The notes below the pieces were generated by a model. That model did not search any database. It was not told the DNA's origin and was given only the letters and a program-made list of their open reading frames with translations. Source: Siphonodentalium dalli (lineage: Eukaryota; Mollusca; Scaphopoda; Gadilida; Siphonodentaliidae). Taken from it: DNA of 64,000 nucleotides. This document shows, piece after piece, positions 1 to 10,406 of this stretch. The stretch covers positions 3,931,784 to 3,995,783 of the forward strand of contig CP136066.1 of the NCBI GenBank assembly GCA_032622095.1, in the 5' to 3' direction. The position numbers and the translations under genes are program-made. Within the stretch, counting starts at the first letter, position 1; each line of letters starts with the position of its first letter.

Positions 1-845
1 AGCAAGTCATTTGTCACAACATAATTGTGCATTTTACTACCACAATGCTTCATATATTATACTTTCCGCATGGGTCTGCCCGGGTTAATCAGGCTCTCCT
101 TTCTGGCCCGTGTCGTCGTGTAGGGACAAATTAACCCGGTCGTAAACGAGATGACGAGTCAATCTTCACAGTTTACATTTAGTAAGTGTCTGGCTACCAC
201 TATCCATCGCTATATAGTTAGGTGCGATCTCTGTGTGGCCGGGCTCTCCTGATTCCTTTTAGCCAATTTTGGCATGCAAGGTGTTAATAAAACAGCCGGT
301 GGATGACACAGCAAGTCAATTTCACAATACGTTCTTAATGTATATCCGATACTACCATAAGGCATCATAGTATACGGTATGTGGGGCCATGGAGCTGTCC
401 GAGCTCTCAAGTACTCTCTTCTGGCCCATATCGTCATTTACGGGGTTAATGAACCAGGTATCGAACGAGACGGTGAGTCAATCTTCACCGTTTACGTTTA
501 ATATGTGTATGGCTACAATTATTCATCAATGTATATAGTGTGATCGAGTTGCTGTGTCTGCCCGGGCTCTTCTTTATATCGGCATTTAAGGGGCTAATTA
601 ACCTGGTCGTGAACAAGGCGGCGAGTCAATCTTCGACGTTTACGTTTAATAGGCGTATGGATACAGTTAGTCATCGATACATAGTTTGATCGTATCTCTG
701 GGTATGCCCGGGATCTCCCGGGTTCTTTTAGGCAATATCGACATTTAAGGGGTTAATAAACCCGCCGGCGGATGACGCAGCAAGTCAATTTTCACAATAT
801 ATGCTTTGTATGTATCATACTACCATAATTCATCATATTATACTG
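1..845. repeat. Low-copy interspersed repeat made of two modules
   Basis: Two diverged modules alternate. Module A (begins AGCAAGTCA, ends near ATTATAC) lies at about 1-60, 310-372 and 779-842. Module B (begins GAGTCAATCTTC, ends near ATATAG) lies at about 155-217, 475-540 and 624-690. B copies are 320 and 149 bp apart, so the array is irregular. Short CCCGGG-containing segments sit between modules. No coding potential is evident; the small open frames here are not supported. Confidence 0.6.
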
Positions 846-860
846 CCCATTAGCTCATGG

Positions 861-942
861 GGACGCCCGGGCCTGCCCGGGCTTGCCCGGTGTGTCCGGG
901 CGCGTCCGGGCTTGCCCGGGCTTGCCCCGGCTTGCCCGGGCA
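861..942. repeat. GC-rich minisatellite, about 10-bp unit
   Basis: About eight imperfect copies of a GCCCGGGCTT-like unit stand out against AT-rich surroundings. Each full unit contains the self-complementary hexamer CCCGGG. The same hexamer appears singly between repeat modules upstream, so the array probably expanded from that sequence. Confidence 0.75.
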
Positions 943-1849
943 GTAATTAGTCATACCGATTATCTATATAATATCGAACCTGCTAACAGTGTGCATACTG
1001 AAACGATTATTTTCTTCTATTTCAGAATTCAACGCACATAACACATTGAACTGTTTCCGCATTCATATTTCTTGGATTTGTAGTGTGGTCTACAATTTGG
1101 ACCTCACGAATCCAATTAAATTGGGTAATAGTCCAGGGGGCCGTGAAAACATTTACACATACAGGGACCAAAAACAAAATTACAGCCCTTTTGCTACCCA
1201 CCCACCCTTTTTGTGCAAATATTTTTTTTCCGCCTGAATTTTTTGGACCCACCCCCTAAAATAAGAAAAAAATAATTTTAAATCTATTCAAGACCAAATC
1301 AAACAGAATCAAAGGTAAGTTTTAAATTGGTCCGTTACTGGCAGATTCCAAGTGTTCAAACAATTGAACAACTATCAACGGTTATGATGTTGTATTCGAC
1401 ATTGAACAATACATTTGAAAATAAAAAGTGTTTTATTCTACAGTATGCACAGATATTGTGAGGTAATGTATATAGAGCCAATAAGCCAACATTGTGTTTA
1501 ATTTTTACATAAATACTCCAGTTACTAATTAATTACGTCTTCACGGTTGTTCCCAAAAAGGTGCCACCAACCATCATATCAGAACACCTTATAGCCATAC
1601 CTGCAATGATAGTTATATAGTATATAAGTATCACTCTTTGGAGCCAAATAAACAGGCTGGCATGTTTATTTTTTAATTTGAGGTATTTTGTTAGCTAGCA
1701 CTCCGCAGCCGTAGTATTATTTGGTCATTAGACATGCCAGAGTGAAAATGCCAGCACTATCAGGCACTATTCAATATTACTTTGAGGTGAAATGCAACCC
1801 AGCACTCCTATTCAGTCATCACTGTTATTTGGCACCAGAGAGTGCTTTA
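943..1849. other. Non-coding stretch, no gene seen
   Basis: AT-rich sequence with short open frames that start on GTG and match nothing I recognise. Positions 1190-1260 (the ACCCACCCACCC and GGACCCACCCCC part) resemble the ends of the duplicated units at 1850-2228, so part may be an older third copy of that repeat. Confidence 0.4.
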
Positions 1850-2228
1850 TCTTATACCTACATATGTTCTTAAGTGGTGGTTAAGGTCATAATCTATGTT
1901 AGAACACATTTATTAGTGAAAACAACTTAAAACAATGTCCATAATGTGGGATGAAAAAAATTTGCACAAACAATTTTGTTCAGGCCTCTGAGATGAACCC
2001 ACCCCGCCTGGTATATGTATGTTTTTGGAAGATCTCCCCTTTATTACTTATATCTTATACCTACCCTGTTCCTACGTGTCTGTAAAGGCCATAACCTGCC
2101 TTAGAACACAGTTATTAATGAATATATTTGAAAACAACTTAAAACAAGGGCAAAAATGTGAATAGAAAAATATTTGCTCAAACTCATTTTTTCGGGCCTC
2201 TTCGGACCCACTCACCCCGGCCCTGTAT
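1850..2228. repeat. Direct tandem duplication of about 180 bp, diverged
   Basis: Copies at about 1850-2025 and 2048-2228 share ATCTTATACCTAC, TTAGAACACA, GAAAACAACTTAAAACAA, the TTTGC(A/T)CAAAC segment and a GGACCCAC or GAACCCACCCC end, in the same order. Many point differences and small indels mark an old duplication. No coding capacity is apparent. Confidence 0.6.
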
Positions 2229-3404
2229 GATAAAACTTTTGTGCGCCCCCTGAATAGTCTGTGAAATAAACATTTGAGGATTCATCACAATCACATTTAA
2301 TGCTTTGGTCAAATGTGGCGATTTATGCAGACCGTTCTCTGATGAACGTTAGTTTGAGGAATCACATGCGATCGCATACGTTTTGAGTGTGTGAAAGTCT
2401 GTGACCGAGGTCCTGCGTTAAGCCCACAGACGACACGAACACGACATAGTAGGACTGGTTATACATGTGCACGTTGCACGTGGTCAGCACATCCATGAGT
2501 TGATAAATAGTAAAATTCAGAAATGTGTAAACGAACGTTTAAAAATGAAGAAACATCTAAATGTATCGACACTAATGCAGTGCATCAAAATGTAATAATT
2601 GACTAAAAGCGGTTATATTTTCAAATGTATCGGCACTCATGTGGCCTATATATTTTGTCAGTTTATTTAACGATTGCCACTACAATAAATCCCAATACAT
2701 TTCGGAATGTCTATCCATTTATTTATTACACGCTTGTTCCTAGACATGCAGTGTTATTGCTGTTCCATATTTACAAATCCGTATGGAACGTACGTTCCAT
2801 ACGCATCTCGTTGGCGTAAAATGACGTACATGACGTTCGCCTCAACCATGGAACTGGAACTATTTAAATGAATGAATCATCACACATAACAAACACGCCC
2901 TGTATGAAAATAAATAAACCTTCTAATCCTCGTGCTGTCGCGGAAGGATAGAACTCGAGGCGCATTACATTGTATAATTATGTATGCAATGCATAAATTC
3001 GGATAAATGTTAAATTTGTAGTCATTTTTGTTTAATTTACGTGTATCATTAACTCCATTTTTCTTGCTGCGAGCGACAATTTCGAAACACAAACATGGCA
3101 CCCGACATCATGACAGCACAACTTTTAATAAAGTTAGTCAACTCGATCCTTGTCTAATATAATAATTGTAAACATGACACACACAACTTAATGAGGCAAT
3201 ACAGATAACGGTCATAGATTCAACCCGCAGTTATATATTGCTTCTGACAATGTGAATATCATTACTTTGTCGTTATTCTTTGTGAACTAAGGACGTTTTT
3301 TCCCCATCGACATTGTTTTGCCTGGTGGCATCTGGCTCATTTGCCGCCAGTCATGGATATAACCATACATGGTATCAGTAACCGAATTAACTATTCGTCT
3401 GGTA
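2229..3404. other. 3' flank of receptor gene 1, no gene seen
   Basis: Non-coding, AT-rich. Positions 2270-2345 share short blocks (GAGGATTCA, GGTCAAAT, TGGCGATTTAT) with 19778-19853, just 5' of a LINE, so this may be a relic of the same repeat. A perfect palindrome is listed separately. I see no convincing gene. Confidence 0.4.
2780..2803. repeat. Perfect 24-bp palindrome
   Basis: The half-site CGTATGGAACGT is followed immediately by its exact reverse complement, with no spacer. It stands alone and is not part of a tandem array. It could form a cruciform or bind a dimeric factor, but nothing nearby shows a function. Confidence 0.8.
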
Positions 3405-4685
3405 CTATGATAGCAGAGAATAAAATAGTATCACAGTTTCCAACAAGAAGATTGTAAAGAAGACCACCAGGAAAACCCGATTCATCATATCAGAAAACGC
3501 CCTCCAGGAGAATCTGTCTTCATCTGACTTCGCCTTGTTTTCATTATCTGATCCATTCGGTTCCAACTCCACGGGAGTCTTGTTGTCAAGTTTGCAAATA
3601 TCTGTAATTTCACTTGAACAGAAATCTTCATCGCCGAACATCCGAATGCCGTGTCCAAGGATCTTCATTGCAGTTAGATGCATCTTTGATGGCGTCTGGC
3701 TTCTGTGGCGATCGGCATATGATTGCACAGTGGCAACCGCAGCCACGATAAGTCCATTCTGAACATACTGAAGGCAGAGGAAGATAGCGAATCTCGAAAC
3801 CGAATGTGATCTGGGCATCCACTCACTGTAGAATGTAAGGAAAACTGCATTCGAGAGAAATACCGTTATCGCAAGTGACATTTTCTCACCGGATCTATGA
3901 GGAACCACGAAAGCCACCAAGCTGAGCAGAGCTAATCCAATGGCGGGTGCGATATTAAACATGACATGGTAATAGGGGCGTCGTTTGACGGATAGGTTCA
4001 CTTGACATTTTGACATTGTATAGCCATCTTCAACAAATTCAATCCTGGACAACAATGTGGAAACCAAATCCCACTCGCCATTTTCAACATAGGTCTCCAG
4101 ATTTACATGACCGTCCGTATTTGTGACGTTAACTTCGTCGGCTGTTGACGTCCACGGTCCGACATCTATGTTACACGACTGCATGTCAAAAGGAAACTTG
4201 GTGACGTCAATCACACAATTAGTGACGTAGGAATCACTCGGATACCATTCAACTGTTCCATCAGACCAGAGAGCCATGAGCTGATAATCGGCGCCTATAT
4301 TTTCGTTTCGTCGGCGTTTGTTTAAAATATCTACATCTGGCTTCCATATTAGAGATCGCGGCAGGTTAAAACTGTCAAATCCTACAGCCTCTTCATCCCA
4401 TCTTAGTCTTTCGTCGAACCACCATAGGGTCATCCAAGCCACAACCTCCATGGTCTGTGCCACTTGATCAATTTCCGAGAGTTGTTCCAAATGAAATGAA
4501 ATTTCTACTTGTAGTGTCCCATTTCCCGGTTTCAGATGCTTATTGTAATTTGATAACAGTTTATTGTATAAATTGTATGCGTTCGAGTGTTTATACGAAT
4601 CACAGAAGACTAAGACAGGTAGTTGAATCACAATCAATAGCGTCAATGACGAGACGATTTTCAACGCTATGGATTCGGTAGTCAT
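3405..4685 (-). CDS. Nicotinic acetylcholine receptor-like subunit (Cys-loop channel), copy 1, intronless
   Basis: One 426-residue frame encodes a complete pentameric ligand-gated channel subunit. Residues 1-28 form a signal peptide ending near VLVFC. The ligand-binding domain has the tryptophan of loop D (W89), WKPD of loop A (114-117), the loop B tryptophan (W178) and a Cys-loop from C157 to C171 with exactly 13 residues between and the FPFD core. Loop C has a single cysteine (C227) and no vicinal pair, so this is non-alpha type. M1 is about 239-261, M2 269-288, M3 298-320, M4 403-424. In M2, GEK precedes the pore, Leu is at 9' and Glu at 20', features of cation-selective receptors. The start is the ATG at 4683-4685; the frame stays open upstream to a GTG at 4766, but that extension precedes the signal peptide. 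The absence of introns suggests retroposition or descent from a retrocopy. Ligand and partners are unknown. Confidence 0.93.
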   Translation of the reverse strand: MTTESIALKIVSSLTLLIVIQLPVLVFCDSYKHSNAYNLYNKLLSNYNKHLKPGNGTLQVEISFHLEQLSEIDQVAQTMEVVAWMTLWWFDERLRWDEEAVGFDSFNLPRSLIWKPDVDILNKRRRNENIGADYQLMALWSDGTVEWYPSDSYVTNCVIDVTKFPFDMQSCNIDVGPWTSTADEVNVTNTDGHVNLETYVENGEWDLVSTLLSRIEFVEDGYTMSKCQVNLSVKRRPYYHVMFNIAPAIGLALLSLVAFVVPHRSGEKMSLAITVFLSNAVFLTFYSEWMPRSHSVSRFAIFLCLQYVQNGLIVAAVATVQSYADRHRSQTPSKMHLTAMKILGHGIRMFGDEDFCSSEITDICKLDNKTPVELEPNGSDNENKAKSDEDRFSWRAFSDMMNRVFLVVFFTIFLLETVILFYSLLS

Positions 4686-5395
4686 GTTATGTATCCATAT
4701 TATCTCACTGTGTTGATGTAAGGTTGACCAGGTGTTGTGCTTAACTAACACAACATGCGTATACACCGTATGCCAAGCTCACCAACATATGCTTAGTGTG
4801 TGATGAAATAACACATATTGTTCTACAGTATGCCGTTTTCTAATGCACCTTCCTAATATGCGAACGTAAATTCACATATATTCACTTATTTCAGATTTGC
4901 AATTTTCCATACCAGTCACCAGAAAATAATTATCGGCAAATGCAACGGCTGCATGGGAGCATACTGTGTCACCAGAGTGTGTTACCGTAGTGTGTCACCA
5001 GAGTGTGTCACCAGCGTGTGTCAACTGAGCAATGCGTCTCAAAACAAAATAAGAGTATGTTGAGATGAATGTTCGTCAGTCAAAACATATATCGCACATT
5101 GATAACTGTGTTGTCAATGTGGTTCTTTAACCAGATGAAGTCGAAAATAATCCAATTTATGCTGAAGGAACAATTCCGAAAATTCATCGACAAAAAAAGT
5201 CCCTTCTGCGAATGTTGTGATTCGGAGTGTAATCGTTTAGCGTTAGCACTTAATTACTAATCCAACCAATACGAAAGTCGTTTTCACAGTATATAACAAC
5301 TCAATATAGCGATAATGATAATGTCCTTAAACGCTACGAGGCATTGTGTGAGCGCAATCGATAGTTAGGGGACGTAACTCGATGCAGATGGGTTC
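4686..5395. other. 5' flank of receptor gene 1, partly shared with gene 3
   Basis: Contains the block GCGAACGTAAATTCACATAT at about 4860, also present upstream of receptor gene 3 at about 59681. Further shared pieces are GTGTCACCAG, ACAAAATAAGAGT and the GTTCTTTA segment. In the gene 1 copy a GTGTCACCAG-like 10-20 bp motif is repeated about four times at 4965-5025. The promoter may lie here, but no clear TATA box or initiator can be assigned. Confidence 0.5.
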
Positions 5396-5778
5396 TGATG
5401 ATGATGATGATGAAGCGAAGATGATGACGACCACGTGCTATATGTTAACGAGGACGACGACGATGATGCTGATTATATTGATTTTATGATTATATTGATT
5501 ATATTGATAAAGCTTCTGATGATGATGTAGTGCTACTGATGATTATGACGAAGATCACGATGTTTTAGTGATAGTGACGATTACGATGCTGGTGATGCTG
5601 GTGACGAAGTTGATGGTGCTGATGCTGATAGTTATTACGACGACAACGACGATCACGACAACGAAGACGACGGGGACGACGACGTTGGTGATGATCATCA
5701 TGATGACGATAATTAAGCTGATGATGATGATGATGATGATCCTGATGATGATGATGATGATGATGATGAAGATGATGC

Positions 5779-5809
<31 letters not shown>

Positions 5810-5850
5810 CATCATCATCATCCTGATGAAGATGGTGGTGGTGACGATGA
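5396..5850. repeat. GAT/TGA trinucleotide microsatellite, interrupted
   Basis: Long runs of GAT units, interrupted by GAC and GAA triplets, produce artificial open frames of poly-Met or poly-Ile on both strands. Near 5808 the orientation flips from GAT to ATC for a few units, giving a small inverted junction. These frames should not be called genes. Confidence 0.9.
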
Positions 5851-6236
5851 AGACGTTTTGGAGGTCACTGTATAGTTTGTACATAAATGTGTTCCAAAAT
5901 TGATTCGTGTTATTAATTGGGTCAGAGAATAAAGCAATAAACAAAGGTAACAAGTAGCAATTTTTCATGAAATTATTCATAGATGCCTAATCTGTTTCAG
6001 TATAATGGTCATGTACTATGTTAACATCGGACATGTTGTGATTTGCGACTGCGGGCGACTAACCAGATATCTTGTCAACGAAAGATATTGGTTGAACCAC
6101 AGTGAGTAGTCTAATGAAACATAACAGGGTTTGCTTGTATACATGCACTCCACTGAAACACACAGCGCCTATTGGCAACACAATACACGCATCAATATAC
6201 TATAATGTATGAAACTACTCAAATTATTAATTTATT
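5851..6236. other. Non-coding stretch
   Basis: No gene seen. Positions 6140-6190 share scattered blocks (CATGCAC, ACTCCAC, GAAACACAC, TTGGCAAC) with 45430-45480 upstream of receptor gene 2, possibly an old shared flank. The similarity is too weak to define boundaries. Confidence 0.3.
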
Positions 6237-6618
6237 TTAACCCTTTACCCAACAGAACGGACCTGTGCCAATGCATTCTCTTATATATGCGAGTCGACCA
6301 TAGGTCGCCTCGCACATATAAGAGAATGCATTGGCTTAACACATTAAAAATTATAAAATTGTTAAAGAATGTAAGGAAAAAAGGTAAAAAGTGTTAGGCC
6401 AATGCATTCTCTTATATATGCGAGGCGACCTATGGTCGACTCGCATATATAAGAGAATGCATTGGCACATGGCATAACTATAACCATCACAATGTGGTCA
6501 ATGAGCCGGTTCCAATGATATCCATATTTGTATGGTTTTATTGAGACAGACCCAAGATAATTTAGGCTGTTGCAGCTTTATTTGACGTTTTTGGCCGGTT
6601 TGTTGGGTAAAGGGTTAA
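6237..6618. mobile_element. piggyBac-type MITE with two mirror-image hairpins, copy 1
   Basis: TTAA at 6237-6240 and 6615-6618 flanks a 374-bp element. Its ends are CCCTTTACCCAACA and the inverse TGTTGGGTAAAGGG, a perfect 14-bp terminal inverted repeat. TTAA target duplication and CCC-starting ends are hallmarks of the piggyBac superfamily. Inside are two 69-nt near-perfect hairpins, at 6267-6335 and 6398-6466. The second is essentially the reverse complement of the first, distinguishable by the loop (GTCGACCATAGGTCGCC versus GGCGACCTATGGTCGAC). There is no transposase, so movement would need one supplied elsewhere. Small open frames inside are not genes. Confidence 0.88.
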
Positions 6619-7829
6619 ATATTATTATTATTCATTATCTTATTTTTTCTTTGTTGATTAGTTTTAGTTGATATTTGTGGTCACATCTGTATATTGTCTG
6701 CAGTTGATTGTTGAACTCTAGTTTTCAGATGCACACGGTCCATGTTAAGGTAAATTCACACCGTTTATGTCGTCCGCTCGATTGTTTATATACAAACCGA
6801 ACACGACCGTATCAGCAGTGATTTTCTTCTTCGTCGATTTCACGCCTTGTGGCAAATCTGGGTCGGTGTCAAATAGGATGTTTATCCGTGTGTGTCCTAT
6901 TTGAGGGCGACAAATTCATTTGTCGCCGCGATAACAACGGTGATGGAGGACTTTAGCGACATGCAGATAACTGAAGTGCAACGCGACGCATATATATGAC
7001 ACGAAGTCGAAAGAGTACAAGAATAAAACAAGAAGAGAAAATACATGGCAAAATATTGGCGTAATAACAGGATCGTCGTGCTGGTCCCAACTGCATTCGA
7101 AATAGGCTGACCAAGCTTGTAATTAAAATGATCTACCACCCTTCCCCCGATAAAAAACTCACAAACTGAAATTTTATAATGAAATTCAATATACGCAATT
7201 GTTATATATGATAATTTAGGAAGTCCATGCAATATTCCACTTGACAAAATTGTATTTGACAATGAAATGAATTTGAAAAATCTCATAACTGCATAGGTTG
7301 AGAAAGTTATGTTTAGAATTTCCATATACATTGAATTTGTGATTTTGTTAATATGTTTCCACGATATGTTGTCGATTGTGCTAACCAATTTTGATTGTCT
7401 CTAGTTTTTGTCACGGAAATCTTTCCGCGAATCGATTCACTGATGTGCGTGGAAAATTAAGCCCTGAATTGAACATAGAAGTTTATGTACATTCCCAGAA
7501 ATTTGCTACGGCAATAAAAATGCCTTGGGAAACGCCGTGGCAACACGGTGAATATCTAATACCATAGTATTACATTTGCCATGGAACAGTTTTCCTAATT
7601 TTGAAATTTCGAATGCTGTATGTATACAGACACTCTACAAATTGTATTAGTCTGAGTTGTTGAGAAATTTAATAACAGTGACACAGTCTTCGTGTACCGT
7701 ACATATTAAATACAGACATCGTAACTTGGACACATTGAAACTGCACGAATTATTGCCTACATTATACGTTACACAGGCTGTGTAATGTTCGCTGCAATTG
7801 TTGATTGTTTGTGGGCTTCTTCCGTTCTA
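6619..7829. other. Non-coding stretch, no gene seen
   Basis: AT-rich sequence. A 163-codon open frame on the minus strand (6897-7388) starts on a non-ATG codon, has no recognisable domain, and looks like chance. Confidence 0.4.
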
Positions 7830-8055
7830 GCGAACCACCAATCAATATTTATTAGAACGATCGGTTCGGTCTAAAATAGACCGGTCGGTCTTTCACAGCC
7901 TGCATGCACCTGGAATAAGGGGGATCACTCTAAACTGTAAACTTTATGTTAAATAAATAATATTTCAACCAATACTGTCCTACTTTCTGTCCGATGAAGA
8001 CCGAATGGTCTATTTTAAACATATCGGTCTGCTATAGTTCGATCGGTGGTTCACA
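7830..8055. mobile_element. Possible fold-back MITE
   Basis: About 60 bp at each end are imperfect inverted repeats: GCGAACCACC and a GGTCTAAAATAGACC core on the left, TGGTCTATTTTAAAC and GGTGGTTCAC on the right. The left arm also contains its own small palindrome around AAAATAGACCG. Total length is about 226 bp. A target duplication was not identifiable, so the assignment as a transposon is tentative. Confidence 0.45.
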
Positions 8056-8205
8056 CAGACCTGTTCATATAGTCATACATATGTACTTCCAATTCCTCTT
8101 AATGTCCTTCCGTTGCCTCGACCTTACTTTCCTGATTCCAGAACAGAAAACCACTCCCAGATCCGTTAAGTATTTTTTCGAGTTGAGTGCATCCAAACGT
8201 GGGCA

Positions 8206-8605
8206 TTAACCATTTACCCAACAGAACGGCCCTGTGCCAATGCATTATCTTATATATGCGAGTCGACCATAGGTCGCCTCGCATATATAAGAGAATGCAT
8301 TGGCTTAACACATTACAAATTATAAAATTGTTAAAGAATGTAAGAAAAAATGGTAAAAAGTGTTAACAAAAGATTTTTGTTAGGCCAATGCATTCTCTTA
8401 TATATGCGAGGCGACCTATGGTCGACTCGCATATATAATAGAATGCATTGGCACATGGCATAACTGTAACCATCACAATGTGGTCAATGAGCCGGTTCCA
8501 ACGATATCCATATTTGTATGGTTTTATTGAGACAGACCCAAGATAATTTAGGCTGTTGCAGCTTTATTTGGCCGTTTATGGCCGGTTTGTTGGGTAAAGG
8601 GTTAA
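8206..8605. mobile_element. piggyBac-type MITE with two mirror-image hairpins, copy 2
   Basis: Close relative of the element at 6.24 kb. TTAA at 8206-8209 and 8602-8605 flanks 392 bp with ends CCATTTACCCAACA and TGTTGGGTAAAGGG. The left end differs from copy 1 by CCA in place of CCC. Hairpins lie at 8236-8304 and 8384-8452. The extra 18 bp come mainly from an AACAAAAGATTTTTGTT insertion between the hairpins, itself a small inverted repeat. The two copies are similar along their whole length, pointing to fairly recent movement. Confidence 0.87.
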
Positions 8606-9131
8606 CCTGATTTCTGAGCCCCAAATGTATCCTAATGAGTCAAATTCCATATTTAAGATATTTTTTTTTTAACAGGAGGACAATGAGGGTTATTTTCACT
8701 ATTTTATTAATTTTATCACCAGGTTATGCAAAAACAATTTCGATTGCAGTATTAGTCTATGGTTCAGGACAAAACAATATTCTCATACAAAAAGTGCGTT
8801 CTATGGACTTAGCCACGATTGCCTCTGACACATAACGTGCCTGTTTGAATGCCACAGTTGGGGTCATGTGACCTAATACATTGATATGCGTATAATCTGT
8901 TTTTTTTTCTTCAGAAAACATTGTTAAGTACACTAGTGAAACCAGATTGTGAAGGACTTTCCATATATTCATTTGTAAAGAAAAGGGAGTTATTTCACTA
9001 TTGATCCTTAGTCTACACTTTTTAAAATAAATTCTATTGTGAGGGGTATGGGCGTTTTGTCAATTCCTCGAGGTTTTTAAACGAAAGTTTATTTTGTCAA
9101 AGTATTTGATCTTTGCTCTTTAAACATCGTG
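8606..9131. other. Non-coding stretch, no gene seen
   Basis: AT-rich sequence containing a T-tract at about 8660-8668. The open frame at 8635-8835 is short and unrecognised, although its N-terminus is hydrophobic. I would not call it a gene. Confidence 0.35.
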
Positions 9132-9259
9132 ATTTCAATTGCATTAGCAATTTATATCACTGGATTTCAATGGTATTCTCAATGCATATCACTGGATTCC
9201 AATTGTATTAAAAATGAATACCACTGGATTACAATTGTATTAGCAACGTATATCAATGG
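9132..9259. repeat. 32-bp tandem repeat, four copies
   Basis: Four successive imperfect units begin ATT(T/C/A)CAAT and end ATATCACTGG or a near variant, starting at 9132, 9164, 9196 and 9228. A truncated fifth start (ATTTCAC) follows. Confidence 0.75.
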
Positions 9260-10110
9260 ATTTCACTCATCTTTCGGGAAAATTATATCAATACACAATT
9301 CGAAAACATCCATCTTGAGAAGATCACTTTGCTATTCTAAGGTTATCCATACATTGTTTTGGATCTATAACTGACCACTTCCTTGTGTATGTTTTTTGTC
9401 AGAGCTTTGTTTTTACGTAATTTGACAGTGAAATGTTTAACTGGTATTTTGGGATTGTTTATACAACATTACCATGACATACTAAGTAAGTTTCCAGTAA
9501 AGTATTAAGCTGGTGTATATCGCAACATGAATACACACAGACTGGAAAATAACAATATTGTGTCTCCAATGGCTGAAATGTTGTGACACAGATTGCGAGT
9601 CTGTTTTCTGAAAAATGAGTGACATCAAGACTTTGTGACAATGGATGGTATAACCAATATTATGACATATTTATGTCCGACAATTTGACCAACAGTTGGG
9701 GACTACACTATTTTGGACTAAAAACAACATATTTCTCACTAAATATTGGCTGGAATATCAAACTATACCAGACACTTTCAACATGTCGTGTGTATTGTAT
9801 AACTAATTCAAAACTGATTGTGTTTCAAGGTCGCTACTCCTGTGGGGAGATCTTAACAATAAAATTATTCAGCGAATTCGTATACGTTGGCTAATTTGTT
9901 AAGGCGGCTACACTGCAGGCCTGAAATCAAACCGCAAGTTAACGCTTTGTGTCACATGCTGGTGTCTATGGATAACTTATTGACGTCATGGACACTATTG
10001 TCTAAGCGAGAAAGCATCAGCAAAGAGTGATAATTGCCGAGATTGTTAACATATACGCGTTTCGTTTGTTTCACTTCTGGTTTGGATTGGATCAGATTAC
10101 CTATACAACT
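9260..10110. other. Non-coding stretch, no gene seen
   Basis: No domain-bearing frame. The 91-codon frame at 9619-9894 shows no recognisable motif. Confidence 0.35.
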
Positions 10111-10406
10111 AGGCATTGGCCTAACCATTTTTTACAATTTTAATAATGTTTTCTTGTATTCTTTAACAATTTTATAATTTTACCCACACAGAGCCCCGGA
10201 CAAACATGAGAAGACGACACTATTCTATATGCTTCTATGTATGTGTGGGACTCCATGCAGGGTAATGAGTGTTTTTTATGTTATGTCCTAAAAATTGTAA
10301 GAAATATTTATTAAAAAAAAAAATTAAAAATTGTTAGGCCAATGCATTCTCTTATATATTCGAGGCGACCTATGATCGACTCGCATATATAAGAGAATGC
10401 ATTGGC
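10111..10406. mobile_element. Rearranged relative of the hairpin MITE
   Basis: Contains one full 69-nt hairpin of the family (10338-10406), preceded by GTTAGG as in the intact copies. Sequence at 10111-10185 is the inverse of the MITE spacer (GGCATTGGCCTAACC, then ATTCTTTAACAATTTTATAATTTTACC). The pair of inverted segments brackets about 150 bp of unrelated sequence. The CCC...TTAA ends of the intact copies are missing. Confidence 0.6.

Noticed and set aside
4686-4766. N-terminal extension of receptor 1 to 4766
   Set aside because: It begins at a GTG and would place 27 residues before an otherwise normal signal peptide; the ATG at 4683-4685 aligns with the family start.
5555-5980. 141-codon minus and 111-codon plus open frames rich in Ile or Met
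   Set aside because: Products of the GAT/ATC microsatellite; no domain and low-complexity composition.
6897-7388. 163-codon minus-strand frame as a membrane protein gene
   Set aside because: Non-ATG start, no domain, no homologue recalled; hydrophobic composition is expected from AT-rich sequence.
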